DNA of 64,000 bases from Setoptus koraiensis (GCA_048013815.1 CM106585.1:5890001-5954000); one strand, 5' to 3'. Positions 37,788 to 49,879 are shown, numbered from the stretch's first letter. The notes: generated by a model not told the origin, from the sequence alone. Made by a program: numbers and translations.

Positions 37788-38003
37788 CTCTACACAGTCT
37801 ACACACTGCTGCTGCTGCTGTTGTGGGGCCCTAGCGGCGACAACACACCACTAACAACAGATAAATAAATATAATATAACGAACGGAGGATAAAAAGAAT
37901 GCACAAGCAAACCAATGAATTACCAGTGGCTGGCTGGCTGCGATGCGCGATTATGCAATCGATTATGTTTGCACTGGTGGCTCCTCTTTTTATGGGGGCC
38001 CCG

Positions 38004-38047
38004 CCATTGGAGCCATTGGAGCCATTGGAACCATTGGAACCATTGGG
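38004..38047. repeat. 9-bp tandem repeat
   Basis: Five copies of CCATTGGAG or CCATTGGAA. Confidence 0.9.
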
Positions 38048-38094
38048 AGCGCGTGCTTGAGGCTTGTAACTCGTTGCAGACTCTCTTATGTATC

Positions 38095-38125
38095 TTATAG
38101 ATATATCTCCAGGATATATCTATAA
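38095..38125. repeat. Perfect 13-bp inverted repeat
   Basis: TTATAGATATATC, 5-nt spacer, GATATATCTATAA. Confidence 0.9.
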
Positions 38126-38471
38126 ATCTGCAGCCAATAGTCCGACAGTCCGACAGTCCGGTGGCCCGGCAGCCCGACAAGCCAATAGCCGGCCGTACAT
38201 ATAAATATATATACAGTGGCCGGCATTAGTGCGGGTCATCATTATTATCTTGTTACAAGTAATCCTTACATAATAGATATAGACGACTCTCCTTTATGTC
38301 GATTGGCCCCACTCAACAGCAGCCAGCGCTGGCCAGCAGCTTTCTGGGGGTCCTTTGATGGCGGGGGCCGAGAGAGAGAGAGCGCCCACATTCTTGCGCC
38401 AAAGAATGTTTTGTAATGGGGCCAAACGCGGCGCACAATGCAGCCACAATGCAGTGCCATTTGTACACTGC

Positions 38472-38520
38472 TGACCAAGTCAAATAACAACCAAGTCGAA
38501 TAACAACCAAGTCGAATAAC
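38472..38520. repeat. 16-bp tandem repeat
   Basis: Three copies of ACCAAGTCGAATAACA, the first with CAAATAAC. Confidence 0.9.
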
Positions 38521-39680
38521 AAAGTCAATGTACAATGTTACGTTACGTAATGCGCAATGAGATGGAGAATGGAGAAAAGAATAAAGAGAACAGGCGAATA
38601 AAGAAGGATAAAGAATGAAGAAAAGAGAATTGGAATATGTGAGCGAGCGCGTGTGTGTGTGTGTGTGTATGCCTCGTCGAGCAGAATAATTGAATGTATC
38701 GCAAAGTATCGCCAGGCGAAGGGGCCCCACAGCAAGTGTTGGCGCTGATTGCCGATCATGGATACAAGTCGGCTATAACTGGCCCCATTATGCATATATC
38801 TGTGCATGATGAACGTACGTGCGCTGCTGTAATGCGTCGCTGGCCGGACGTTAAATCACGTCGTCGAGCACACATATTAACAAATAATAATAATAATAAT
38901 AACAAATAATAATGCCCACATGGTTGAGATATAAGTTATGATGTGATTGCGCAGCGAGCAGCGAGATGCGACGATACACGCGTTGTGTCCGGGCGATCGG
39001 ATAATTACTCCAATATGTGGCCACATAACTATCCACTTTCGCGCCCCAACTGGCCCGACCGGCCCGACTGACCGACTGGCCAGTGCCCAAGTCCGTTTGG
39101 CACTGAGCCACGAGCACTTTTTATGAGCTTCATGAGCCTTCGCTAGTTCGGACATGCGAACGCGCGGACATGCGACCGTTCGGATGGCCGATCACAATCG
39201 AATTATATCTGAGCTGGCTGGCGTGAGTGGGATCCGGTTTGGGGCCGCGGCCGGAGCTGGCCGCGTTCCAAGTGACCGTCGGCAAGTGTTGGCACGAGCG
39301 CCAAAACGCCCAAGCGCTCGCCCGGCCGACGACTCGACGACAACGCCGGCCGCTAATGGGGCCCCGGTCGAATCTCGGACAATTGTGGCTCGGTCAGTTG
39401 AGCAGCGGCGGCCAGTTGACCAATGGCCAGTCGAATGTCTGCAGACAGAGCCACGATATGGGTGCCATAATTGGCCATAATTGTGCGCCTCGGGCCCCAA
39501 TTAAAGTCCGGCCTGCGTTGCGTTGTGTGTTGAGCGATGGCGGGCGGTTGCGTCATTATATAGCCATGATTCCATAGCCATTGTTCACTTGTGCGGCCTA
39601 TCCAGTGTCTCTCATTCAATTGATCCGCTGCGGACAATGAAGTCGCCTTGTGCTTCGTGTTGTCGTCGTGTTGCCGTCAC

Positions 39681-39738
39681 TTGTTGTTGTCGTTGTCGTC
39701 GTTGTCGTCGTTGTCGTCGTTGTCGTTGTCGCTGTTGC
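39681..39738. repeat. GTT/GTC trinucleotide tract
   Basis: Mixed GTT and GTC triplets. The Thr- or Val-rich frames across it are artefacts. Confidence 0.9.
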
Positions 39739-42340
39739 CAATATCGCTGTCCAGTTCATCTGGCCACTGGCAAGTTCTTTTGGCCACCGGCGAGTTGTTT
39801 TGGGGCAAAAAATCGCCCCAAAGAACTTGTGAAGCAAACAAGACGCAACGGCTGGGGCGCTGCGAGCGCTTGACCAGCGCCAGTCACGGCCAATTTCCGC
39901 CACTCATTTCCGTTGCGCCGTCATTGGGCGTATAACAATAACGGATTATAATTGGCACTCTGGCCGCTACTCGCACCACTTTGGCGCCAGTTTAAAGCTG
40001 CGCACTTGTGTGCCATAAACTGCGACATCACTCGAATGGGGCCCCATCGAACCAGTGCATCTGCCGGTCGGAAGACCAATAATTGATACACAATAATTGT
40101 AAAAGGGAAAATTTTGCAGCAAAAACCTGAGACAGGCTCGGAAGCGACCCCTCGCGACCGGCACCCCGCACTAATAACAACTAACAATTGGGGGTTCGTC
40201 GGCTCGTTGAGCTGGTGTCCGGTCGCCGCGACTCGCCAGAGATGTTCGATATATGTTTGAAATGAACTTTTTGCTGGCTGTTCATTAGGTAATCAAGTGT
40301 GTCAATTGTGTGTCAATGATACCATGTTATGTGATACGAACACACAAGCGCAATGATGTAATAATGATAGTGGCGATATCACATTGGTGTGGGCCCCACT
40401 GCCAACTAATGATCGCAATGATGAGAAAAAGAACAACGACGACAACAGCGCCAAAACTAATGAACGGACGGATATCCAGCGGCCACTTAACGATATCTGG
40501 CCATCGATATTTCATGGGGCAGTTTGTGGAAATAATGACGCGCTGTGGAAATATCAAAATGGGGCCTCGATGACGGTGCGAGCCACTGAAGCAACTGAAA
40601 ATTCAAACAACCGCGCCAATCATGCTTCATTCATCGCGAGGAATTTTGCATTTGGTGGGGGGCCGGTCGCTGGCGTCCGGTTGTTAGTGGCGACACACAA
40701 CCAGTCAGGTTGGCTCGTTGCGGCCCGTTGGCGCCGTCCGAGCCGCCCGAGCAGCCCGAGCGGGCCGATTTTGGACAATTTTATCAATGGGCCGAGCTAA
40801 TGATAAAATTGATTTCATTCTCGCCTTAATAGGGTGCCCCTATGGCCCCTCGCTGGCCTCTCGGCGGGCGATACAAAGTAAAATTCATCAGAGATGTGAG
40901 ATGTAATCTAATTTCGGGCGCGTTGGGGTATTTGCAGTTGGCAGTTTGCAGTATCGTCGCCGTGCCAGTATATCATCGCGTGGTGTCTGTTTATCGGGGG
41001 CGCTGCCAGCGCTGGCCGGGCCGGCAGCAAGTGCAATTCCAACAAGTGAAGGTGCACCCGAAGACGATGGCGACGACGACGATATCAAATTAACGGCGAC
41101 GACAACGACGACGAAGACGACCTAATGGCATCGGCGAGGGCCCCGCGCACCAGCAACAACAATGAGAAACGAGAGTATTGGGCGTGATATGAAATGTAAT
41201 TTAATATGATTTATTGTTACGCTTCACTTGATCGAGGAGCCGAGCCAGCGACAAGCAAAATCCAAGATGGTCAGCTATATTATGTAATATTATATAAGCG
41301 TAACTTTGAAAAGGGCCCTCGTGCGTGTTGAGTTTGTGTGTAACGGCCACTGGCCACTGGCCACTAGCAAATGGCAAATGGCAAAAGGCAAAAGGCGAGC
41401 TCTGGTGAGGTCAAGCAGCAAATGATAGAGAACCAGAAGTGGCCAAAATGAAGCAAAATTGCCAAGCTGAAACAAGAACTTCTCAACAGCGAGCCCTCAA
41501 CAGCAGCAGCACCAACAACAACAGCAAGCTGCTTGAGATGATCAGCACAATATAGCGCCGGCCAAAAGTTAATTCTCTGGCCCCATTCTTTTCAACACTC
41601 CACTCCACAACTCGCCAGGCCCGCCACCATTCAGCGCATTCGGGCAATAAGTTGGCCCAGCGATTGGCTCAGCCGCTTGTCAGTTGCTGATCCAAGTTGG
41701 ATCAGCAACTACACAACGGTCACTCGTAGTTTCCAGGCTGGCCGCCAGACGCTCATGGCGGGCCCCAGAAAATCCCCCAAGTCCTCAGAGGGTGCCTCTG
41801 AGCCTCAGAGTCTGAGCCTCATTTCGTGAGCTTATATCGCGAGCCTCGATCGAGGCCTGGGGGGGGGGCGCAAGTCGCATTAACGTAATAGTGACCAGAT
41901 AGAGTCACTAAATAAATTGTCGATCAATCCATCGATAATTGCAATTGTAACTCACTGTGTATCTGACTTTGTGATTGATGTGTTCATGCCAGTCATCGCA
42001 ATACAAGCGTCGGCAGTACAATGCCAACAAATAACATGACAAATAACATTATAATGCAACGCTGGCCCCACCGGAAGTAGCACCAGCGACATCTATCCAA
42101 TACGGCCCGCCGGCAAATCGAGTCTGTTAGAGAGACTCTGTTTGCCTAGCGAGTGCAGATTTTGCCGGCTAAAGAGCGGCCCGATTGTCGCGATATATCG
42201 CGAAATGTCCCAATGGCAGCCTCCCATTAAGTGTCAATAACCACAACAACTCTATCTCATTTTATTCTTTTGTTTATCCTCATATTTGCTGTTGATTTGC
42301 ATGCATCGCAATAACGCTCTAATTGCAATCAATTAATTAG

Positions 42341-42892
42341 AGCAACTGAGCAATATGGCGCCTCGCATTGTCGACTACAAGCACGTGCTGGTGGCCAAAC
42401 TGGGCGAAACTATTATCTTGCCGTGCATAGCCCAAGGTTCGCCCACGCCTCAAATCAACTGGAGTAGGTGGCCTCAAACAGGGGACAACAGCAACAACAA
42501 CAATGCCAACGTCTTATTTGATCCTCTGGTCAACGTGAACTCAGTCCAAGAAACGAGCGGCTCCGTTTTCGAGCAGCCACTGGCCACCTTTTTGGGGCTC
42601 GCCGGCTCGGCGATGGCCGCGTCGAAGTCAGCATCGTCCAGTCTGGCATCGCTCAACTATTCGGCAGTGATGTTTTTATCGCAACAGCAACAACAACAAC
42701 AACAATCACCCCTTTTCGACGCTCCAAAAACCGCTAGCACATCCAATAGTGCCCAAGCTATTAGACATTACGTAATTAATGGCAACTCGTTAGTGATAAA
42801 ACAAGTTCAATTGACAGATAGTGGCAAGTACCGTTGCGTGGCCAACAATTCGCTGGGAACGCAATTTGTCGAGACACAATTGGTGGTTGCAG
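42341..42892 (+). CDS. Dscam: Dscam-like exon: Ig3 with long low-complexity insertion
   Basis: Encodes a full Ig3 domain. Near the start are APRIVDYKHVLVAKLGETII, LPCIAQGSPTPQINW and, after the insertion, GNSLVIKQVQLTDSGKYRC and VANNSLGTQFVET, matching the Dscam Ig3 pattern (DSGKYLCVVNNSVGGESVET in flies). The two cysteines and the core Trp are present. Between strands C and E lies an insertion of roughly 85-95 residues rich in Asn, Ser and Ala with a run of eight Gln, absent from insect Dscam. Acceptor AATTAG at 42335-42340, donor CAG/GTGAGT at 42893; 552 nt, phase 1 to 1. Confidence 0.9.
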
Positions 42893-42998
42893 GTGAGTAT
42901 TTATATTGGCTATTTGTTTGCACGATGCTCAACAACAACAACATAAACTAATTAGCTGATTCGTTGCGTAACTAACCAATCGTTAATTGTAATTGCAG
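42893..42998 (+). other. Short intron between Ig3 and Ig4
   Basis: 106 nt, GTGAGT to TTGCAG: a normal-sized intron among very long ones. Confidence 0.9.
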
Positions 42999-43721
42999 CG
43001 CCCGTAAGTGTGGCCGTTGAGCCAAACAAGGAATACATTACCGATGTGGGCAGACAAGTTCGCTTCAATTGCATAATCAGAGGCTACCCTATCAATCAGG
43101 TGAGGTGGCTCAAGAACGGCAAAGAGCTTATTTTGGGGCCCGTGTCACCGTTGCGTGCCTCTCATCAGTCTACTGTTAGTGATCATTATCTGTCGGCCAG
43201 TGGTGCCGACAACAACGCCATTGCCAACGCCAACAACAACGAACAACAATCAATAACAAATCTACTGTTAGATAATAGTAACACATTAGCCAACAGTCAA
43301 CAACAACAATCGGTGGTGAGCTCAACAACAACAGGCAACGGCGAAATAATCGTCCAATGGCTCGGTGCTGTAGGCGACTCTAACGACGATCTAGATCAAA
43401 TACTCATGGCCAACAATGGCAACACAAATGGCGATCTTATGGGGCCCAATTTACTCAATGCAAACATGGCTAATCGGGCCAAAATTAGGCAACAACAGCC
43501 CACAACAAATAGCCAATCGTGGTCATCGGCAGCCCCCACAACAACAGCGTCCATTTATGCAAACACTCAGCAGGGCATGCGAGCAACAACAGCAAATTTG
43601 CCCCTCTACTTATATCAATTGGTCATATCCAATGTGAAACGTACCGATCGAGGTATCTACCAATGTGTTGCCCAAAACATGTATTCGTCCGCGCAAGCAA
43701 GTGCCCATTTGCTGTTGAAAG
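42999..43721 (+). CDS. Dscam: Dscam-like exon: Ig4 with very long low-complexity insertion
   Basis: Encodes Ig4: APVSVAVEPNKEYITDVGRQ, VRFNCIIRGYPINQVRWLKN, then after the insertion LYQLVISNVKRTDRGIYQC and VAQNMYSSAQASAHLLLK (fly Ig4: FTCQYTGNPIKTVSWMKDG and DKGMYQCFVRNDQESAEASA). The insertion, about 145 residues between strands C and E, is rich in Asn, Gln, Ser and Thr and makes the exon more than twice the usual Ig length. Acceptor TTGCAG at 42993-42998, donor G/GTGAGT at 43722; 723 nt, phase 1 to 1. The frame is uninterrupted. Confidence 0.9.
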
Positions 43722-44640
43722 GTGAGTGAAAAACAACAAACAGCATGACATTTTCAATTTCAAACCTCATGATTCGGAGCCATCGACTTGCGAAAATTCC
43801 AGAGTGTTTACGTCAAACAAGTTGTTTGAAACAAAGCTCAAATATCGTGTAAAAATAGACGTAAAAATATTTTTTGAAATATTTTCCATTTATTTTTTTT
43901 TTCAAAAAAATAACTCGTTCGAGTTTCTGTCACAACAAACTAGCATGGGAATTTTCCAGTACACATGCACTGCTGCTAAGTTATTTTCTGATGGCTCACG
44001 AGTTGTTTGCATGTTTGAAATATCGACATTTCGCTCTGACTTTTTTCTACGTCTGGCAGCAAAGTGGGCCCCAAACTTCCATTGCACTGCAACAGGTTAC
44101 CTGATCTCGGTTGGAAAAAACCTCTCTGTATCTTCTATCAGGGAGCTGTTTTCTACTCACGAAATGACATTCGGGGACCCCACAGATTGATTCGGGATGG
44201 CAATTATGCCCAATCTCGTGTTGTCTTGACTACAAATCAGTCATTAGTAGGGCTAGCATAATCGGTGGTTATTTCGAACGAAAATCAGTGCCAACGACGC
44301 TGCATTTCGGTGTTTCCAGCGCCTCTCGTTGAAAACTCGATTTCCACCAAAAATTTTGGAAAAAAATCCGCTAGGGCTGCTCGGATGGCGGGAAAAATGC
44401 ACGGTCAAGGCTAGCGATCTCCATCGTTTTGTTTCAGCGGAAACCCTGAAAATTCGGCGTTCCTGCTGGATAGAAATTGCCTAAAAAACTATCCAGAAAA
44501 GTATTCTCTATGGAAATCGGCCCAATCGCTCATTCATTATAATAGCGGCAACGATTTTGCTAGCCGCAGCCATTGGCAAGCGAAAAAGCACTGACTAGTC
44601 GGACAGTATCAGACTTTTGGCGATATCAACCTCCGCAGCT
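43722..44640 (+). other. Start of 15-kb Ig4-Ig5 intron
   Basis: AT-richer sequence than the introns upstream, with poly-T/poly-A near 43891-43910. No gene could be supported. The intron runs to 58662 and contains the peptide-gene array listed below. Confidence 0.6.
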
Positions 44641-45114
44641 TGTTCAAACATTTTTTTTCCGAAACAAACGATCAAACACGGATCGGCTCATAATAGTCGA
44701 TGTTCTTCCAACGACAGACAAACGCGAAAATTGCTTCCATTTTGTTTCACTCGGTCCTGGCATCGTCGCTTCACAATGGCTGCCAGAAAGTTATTTACAG
44801 GCGAGTTGTATGGCAGTCTAGACTGGCTATATTTTCACGAATATCTGACGTTGTTCTCTCTATCTGCGTGTCTGCAATGGAACGCAACTCATGGCGACCG
44901 ACGATGGCTGAATTCCTGACTAAAGATAGAATTTTCGAGGTTGCTACCATCAACAAACAATATCTGCACGCTGTCTATCTGACGAAATGTGTAGCGATGA
45001 CGATAGTATAAATAGCGAGCAACATCGATCAGGTGACACGCAATTGTAACTGCTATTCAAAGCAATAGCAGAAACCATTTTTCCGTTTCGGATAATAATT
45101 AAAAATTAATCACG
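44641..45114 (+). repeat. Duplicated 5' block of peptide genes P1 and P2
   Basis: This 474-bp block is nearly identical to 46083-46557. It runs directly into the start codons of P1 and P2, so the two genes and their upstream regions were copied together recently or homogenised. It contains the TATA box at 45007. Confidence 0.9.
45007..45014 (+). promoter_or_regulatory. TATA box of peptide gene P1
   Basis: TATAAATA, followed 19-23 bp from its first base by GCGAGC...GATCAGGTGA. This layout recurs upstream of most genes in the array. The ATG is 101 bp after the end of the box. Confidence 0.75.
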
Positions 45115-45339
45115 ATGAAAAACGCAATACAATGGGCTTGTCTGATGCTCTTAGTGCTGATTGGTCTGTTTGGTTCTGAGGCCTCTGCTTGGCCCTGGTC
45201 CAAGAACGCCGACGACGACGACGACGATTACAACCCGCCACCGCCACCTTCACCGGACTACGACCCTCCTTCACCACCGCTCACCAAGAGCCTCTTTGCT
45301 GGCCTTCCGGGTGTCTACAACGGAAACACAGGAGATTAA
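45115..45339 (+). CDS. Small secreted acidic Pro-rich peptide P1
   Basis: 74 residues, intronless. Signal peptide KNAIQWACLMLLVLIGLFG...ASA, likely cleaved after ASA at residue 25. The mature part begins WPWSKN, then a run of six Asp, a Tyr, five Pro and repeated DYDPP, ending LTKSLFAGLPGVYNGNTGD. It has no cysteine, so it is not a disulfide-stabilised peptide. Poly(A) signals AATAAA at 45511 and 45524. It is the best sibling of P2 (only two differences in the first 25 residues). I do not recognise the family. Secretion is the only function the sequence supports. Confidence 0.85.
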   Translation: MKNAIQWACLMLLVLIGLFGSEASAWPWSKNADDDDDDYNPPPPPSPDYDPPSPPLTKSLFAGLPGVYNGNTGD

Positions 45340-45456
45340 GATTAATTACCGACAAGTTTCGTCGCATTCCGTATTACATTGGAAACGCTAGCCCAATTTG
45401 TTGAAAAACACGCGTAGACACAATCTACGCCGGCATGTCAGTGTTTGGAATACATT

Positions 45457-45780
45457 GGTTAGATTGATCGAACTTATATAATTACAATGATCATAATGAA
45501 TGCCGATCTAAATAAAGGTGCTGAATAAATAGATATTGCTCGGTAGAAGAACAGTCTCTCATTTGAGCTTCTAATGCTGACTGATATCGTATAAGGAGAG
45601 GCAGTTTATGAGCACAACTTGGCGTAGTTGTTGATTGATATTTTAGCTAGCTCCAACCAGAGGCCCCATGAAAACAGAATCTCGAAGATAACAATGATTT
45701 GTCATCCACGCATGACGTGCGGATACATGAGATTGTATCACAAATCGTTGATTTTTGAGTGCTTATTAGAACAAGCTCAT
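45457..45780 (+). repeat. Duplicated 3' block of P1 and P4
   Basis: Nearly identical to 48648-48971 downstream of P4. It includes the 3' end element and the poly(A) signals, then non-coding sequence. P1 shares its 5' block with P2 but its 3' block with P4, so the array is a mosaic. Confidence 0.85.
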
Positions 45781-46449
45781 AAAAATAGATTTTCCCTGGG
45801 ACAATTTTTCAACGATAGACAAACATGAAAATTTTCCCATGTTGTTGCAAGGGTCCCCGAGTTGTCGCAAAGTTTGATCTTTTTTGTTCACCAGAGTTGT
45901 TCTAAAAGTTATTTAAAGCTTGTTGACTTTTAGATGTTTCGTCGAGCGTTGCTGTACATATATTCGCTTGGTTCTCCTGTCGGCAATGGAGCACGGTTCC
46001 ATCATGGCTTTCGTTCATTCAAATCTATCCAATGATATGACTTTTGGTGATATCAACCTCCTGAAACGACCAGTTTGCAGCATGTTCAAACATTTTTTTT
46101 CCGAAACAAACGATCAAACACAGATCGGCTCATAATAGTCGATGTTTTTCCATCGACAGACAAACGCGAAAATTGCTTCCATTTTGTTTCACTCGGTCCT
46201 GGCATCGTCGCTTCACAATGGCTGCCAGAAAGTTATTTACAGGCGAGTTGTATGGCAGTCTAGACTGGCTATATTTTCACGAATATCTGACGTTGTTCTC
46301 TCTGTCTGCGTGTCTGCAATGGAACGCAGCTCATGAGAACTATGCGATGGTCGAATTCCTGACTAAAGATCGAATTTTCAAGGTTGTTATTGTCAACGAA
46401 CAATATCTGCACGCTGTCTATCTGATGATATGTGTAGCGATGACGATAG

Positions 46450-46457
46450 TATAAATA
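46450..46457 (+). promoter_or_regulatory. TATA box of P2
   Basis: TATAAATAGCGAGC followed by GATCAGGTGA, as at P1. Confidence 0.75.
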
Positions 46458-46557
46458 GCGAGCAACATCGATCAGGTGACACGCAATGGTAACTGCTATT
46501 CAAAGCAATAGCAGAAACCATTTTTCCATTTCGGATAATAATTAAAAATTAATCACG

Positions 46558-46785
46558 ATGAAAAACGCAATACAATGGGCTTGTCTGATGCTCTTAGTGC
46601 TGGTTGGTCTGTTTGGTTCTGAGGCCTCTGCTGGCTGGTGGCCCGGGTCCAATAACGACGACGATGACGATTACAACGCGCCACTGCCGCTACCGCCAGA
46701 CTACGACCCTCCCGAGCCTTCGCTCGCCCAAAGCCTCTTCAGGGACCACCCGGGTGTCATCAAGATGGACCCAGATTGGGATTAG
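46558..46785 (+). CDS. Small secreted acidic Pro-rich peptide P2
   Basis: 75 residues. Same signal peptide as P1 (KNAIQWACLMLLVLVGLFG, cleavage after ASA). Mature part GWWPGSNN, five Asp, then APLPLPPDYDPPEPSLAQ and SLFRDHPGVIKMDPDWD. The acidic run, the Pro/Tyr spacer and the SLF motif match P1 although the tail has changed. AATAAA at 46979. Confidence 0.85.
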   Translation: MKNAIQWACLMLLVLVGLFGSEASAGWWPGSNNDDDDDYNAPLPLPPDYDPPEPSLAQSLFRDHPGVIKMDPDWD

Positions 46786-47334
46786 TGGTAAAACAACAAT
46801 CAGTTACCAACAAGTTTCATTGCATTTCGAATGACATCAGAAACGCTAGCCCAATTTGTTGAAAAACACGCCAGACACAATCTAGTCGGCCAGTCGGTCA
46901 GTAATGTCAGTGTTTGGAATATATTGGTTAGAGCAATCGAGCTTATACAATAACACGATTGTAATGAATGACGATCTGAATAAAGATACTGATTGAGTAA
47001 ACGAGAGTCGAAACTTCCTCGGCGACAAACGAACGTGAAAATTTTCCATGCTGGTGCAGGGATGCCCCAATTGCCGCCTAGGCGACAACTTGGCCTCTCC
47101 TTGCCTAGATTGTGTAAAAAGTTATTTGAGGCTTGCTGACTTTTAGATCTGTTTCGTATGTCGTTGTTTTACATCCATCTTCAATTGTCTGTCAGCAATG
47201 GAGCGTAGCTCCATCACTTCGTTCATCGAAATCTATTCAATGACGTAAGATGGAATTCGCAGAGTTGTCATTGCCAACAGACAATATCTGGATGTTGCCA
47301 ATGGAAAATGTATAGCGATGGTAGCAAGAAAAAG

Positions 47335-47342
47335 TATAAATA
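47335..47342 (+). promoter_or_regulatory. TATA box of P3
   Basis: TATAAATAGTGAGC followed by GATCAGGTGA. Confidence 0.75.
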
Positions 47343-47445
47343 GTGAGCATCGTTGATCAGGTGACTCGCAGTTGAAATTGTTATTCGGAGCAATAACAAA
47401 CGCTAGATATTTATCCAGTCCGATAATAATTAAAAATTAATCACT

Positions 47446-47676
47446 ATGGCAAGCGTAATACAATGGGCTTGTGTGATGCTCTTAGTGATGGTTGGTTTGT
47501 TTGGAGCTCTGGCCTCTGCTGTCGGGTCCGTTTATGACGACGATGCGCAAGCTTCGGACATCTACACTCCTAAAACATCGCTTGGACAAAAACTCTTTGG
47601 TGCCCATGCCGAGGCTCAAAAGAAGAAGAAGGAAAAAAGGGAACAAGACGAGAAGAATTTTGGCAGCGCGTGGTAA
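47446..47676 (+). CDS. Small secreted peptide P3 with charged C-terminus
   Basis: 76 residues. Signal peptide ASVIQWACVMLLVMVGLFG, cleavage after ASA. The mature part starts acidic (VYDDDAQASD), carries KTSLGQKLFGAHAEA, then a strongly charged helix-like tail (KKKKEKREQDEKNF) seen in no sibling. It is diverged from P1/P2 after the signal peptide but keeps the SLxxxLF motif. AATAAA at 47853. Confidence 0.8.
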   Translation: MASVIQWACVMLLVMVGLFGALASAVGSVYDDDAQASDIYTPKTSLGQKLFGAHAEAQKKKKEKREQDEKNFGSAW

Positions 47677-48258
47677 GAAAGCGATTAATCAATAACAATT
47701 TTCATCGCATTTCGTATAACATGCGAATCGGTAGCCCGATTTGATGAACAGCACGCGCGTACACAATCTTGCCGGCATGTCATTGTTAGGAGAAGTGTGG
47801 TTAGATTGATCGAACTTATATAATTACAATGATTATAATGAATGCCGATCCGAATAAAGGTGCTGATTAAATAGATATTGCTCGGTAAAAAAACAGTCCC
47901 TCATTCGAGCTTTTAATGCCGACTGCTATTGTCGTATATAAAATTTTCGTGTTGGTGCAAGGGTCTGCGAATTGTCGCACAAGCGACAACTTGGATCTTT
48001 TTGTTCAACTGGGTAGTGCAAAAAGTTATTTAAAGCCTGTCTGTTGACTTTCAGATCTTTTTCGCCTGTCATTGTTTGCATCCAGCCTCTTGGTTTGTCC
48101 GAATGACGCGAGATCCCATCATATACAGTTATTGACAGCGAGAAAACTAGTATCGGTAGTGAGGGTCTCTGATCAAGTGAGTTGCATTTGTTTTTGTTAT
48201 TCGGAGCAACAATCACTAGATATTTTTCCAGTAAGATAATAATCAAAAATTATTCGCG

Positions 48259-48519
48259 ATGCCAAACGTAATGCAATGGGCCGGCATGATGGTTTTAGTG
48301 ATGGTTGGTTTGATCGCTACTCTGGCTTCTGCTGATTACCTGATGATTGACGGGGGCGTTGAGGCACCGCCGGGTTACGACTATCGCACAGGAACATATC
48401 CCGATGGCTACTTTAGTCACTTGCCTAATTGGGACGATAAGGCGCCAGCGGACGACAAATCTGCGAAACCATCGCTCGTCAAAAGACTCTTTGGACGCCA
48501 TCAGAAGGAAACAGATTAG
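48259..48519 (+). CDS. Small secreted peptide P4
   Basis: 86 residues, paired with P8. Signal peptide PNVMQWAGMMVLVMVGLIA, cleavage after ASA. The mature part has an acidic Tyr/Pro-rich front (DYLMIDGGVEAPPGYDY), a first Phe motif (GYFSHLPNWDD) and a second, basic C-terminal motif (KPSLVKRLFGRHQKETD). It lacks a canonical TATA box: the aligned position reads TATCGGTAGTGAG before TCTCTGATCA. AATAAA at 48702. Confidence 0.85.
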   Translation: MPNVMQWAGMMVLVMVGLIATLASADYLMIDGGVEAPPGYDYRTGTYPDGYFSHLPNWDDKAPADDKSAKPSLVKRLFGRHQKETD

Positions 48520-49488
48520 TAAAATAACAACCAACAAGCAACAATATTTTTCATGGCATATCGAATAACATCAGAAACGGTAGCCCAATTTGTTGAACAG
48601 CACACGCGTACACAATCTTGCCGGCATGTCATTGTTAGGAATACAGTGGTTAGATTGATCGAACTTATATAATTACAATGATTATATTGAATGCCGATCT
48701 AAATAAAGGTGCTGAATAAATAGATATTGCTCGGTAGAAGAACAGTCTCTCATTTGAGCTTCTAATGCTGACTGATATCGTATAAGGAGAGGCAGTTTAT
48801 GAGCACAACTTGGCGTAGTTGTTGATTGATATTTTAGCTAGCTCCAACCAGAGGCCCCATGAAAACAGAATCTCGAAGATAACAATGATTTGTCAGCCAC
48901 GTATGACATGAGGATACATGAGATTGTATCACTAATAGTTGATTTTTGAGTGCTTATTGGAACAGGCTCATAATTTATGAGTCATAAAAAAAGATTTCCG
49001 CGGGGAAAATTTTTTCAACGATGAACAAACATGAAAACTTTTCCATGCTGTTGCGAGGGTCTCGGAGTTGTAGCATGAGCGACTAGCTGGATCTTTTATG
49101 TTCACCTGAGTTGCGTCAGAAGTTATTTTATGCTTGTTGACTTTTAGATCTGTTTCGTCTGGCATTGTTTTACATGTATTCACTTGGTTTGTCTGTCTGC
49201 AATGGAACGAGGTACCATCACGACTTTCGTTCACTGGAAATGATCTCATGACTAAGAATGGAATTTGCAGAGCTGTTGCTTTCAGCAAACAATATTCGTA
49301 TTGTCTGTCTGCAGAATGTATACTATACATTTGTATTGAATTGCATAGTGACAGGCCGAGAGAAAATAAGAATAAAAGGTGAGCGTCTCTGATCAAACCA
49401 CAACCAGTTGCAATTGAGATACAGCAGCTCTAGAGCCATACTATAGATCCAATAGATTTCATCGGACAAAAATAACAAAGAAGTAAAC

Positions 49489-49662
49489 ATGAACGTCATG
49501 CGAGCTGCAGGATTCCTCCTTTTGGCGGTTATTGCCCTATTCGGGTCACTGGTCAAGGCTGGTAATGACGACCAACCTGCTCCCACATTTAACCCCAGAT
49601 TCCATAAATTGCAATTCCGAGACTTACCCCCCGTTTCGTTCGATGATTATAAAAAAAACTGA
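49489..49662 (+). CDS. Small secreted peptide P5 (short)
   Basis: 57 residues. Starts MNVMRAAGFLLLAVIALFGS, with cleavage after LVKA; this is the second signal-peptide type shared with P9, P10 and P11. Mature part GNDDQPAPTFNPRFHKL then QFRDLPPVSFDDYKKN. It looks like a reduced relative of P9 (NPRF and DLP/GLP shared). A TATA-like AATAAAAG lies at 49371 before GGTGAGCGTCTCTGATCA. AATAAA at 49775. Confidence 0.75.
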   Translation: MNVMRAAGFLLLAVIALFGSLVKAGNDDQPAPTFNPRFHKLQFRDLPPVSFDDYKKN

Positions 49663-49879
49663 TCAGCGTGAGCAGTTTTTTCCGATAGCAGCAACATCCG
49701 CTTAAATAGTTTGAAACTACCCTGAAAACTGATCGAACTAATATAATTACACGATTATAATGAATGCCGATCTAAATAAAGATGCTGAGCAAACAAAGAT
49801 TGCTCGGTAAGAGGAAGTTCTTTCATTCGAGTTCTCGGTGCTTTTCTGATGCCGACCGCTATTGCTCCATCATTTCCGT

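Larger units (their letters stand above)
27344..42340 (+). other. 15-kb intron between Ig2 and Ig3
   Basis: GC-rich, repeat-rich DNA with many GGGGCCCC palindromes, several inverted repeats and microsatellites. No duplicated Ig half-exons (alternative cassettes) or other supported genes were seen. Long open frames here overlap one another on both strands, have no domains and look like GC-driven chance frames. Confidence 0.55.

Noticed and set aside
44573-46454. Frames of 60-100 residues in the duplicated blocks before P1 and P2
   Set aside because: They lie in the 5' regulatory block ahead of the TATA boxes. Similarity reflects recent DNA duplication, not protein conservation.
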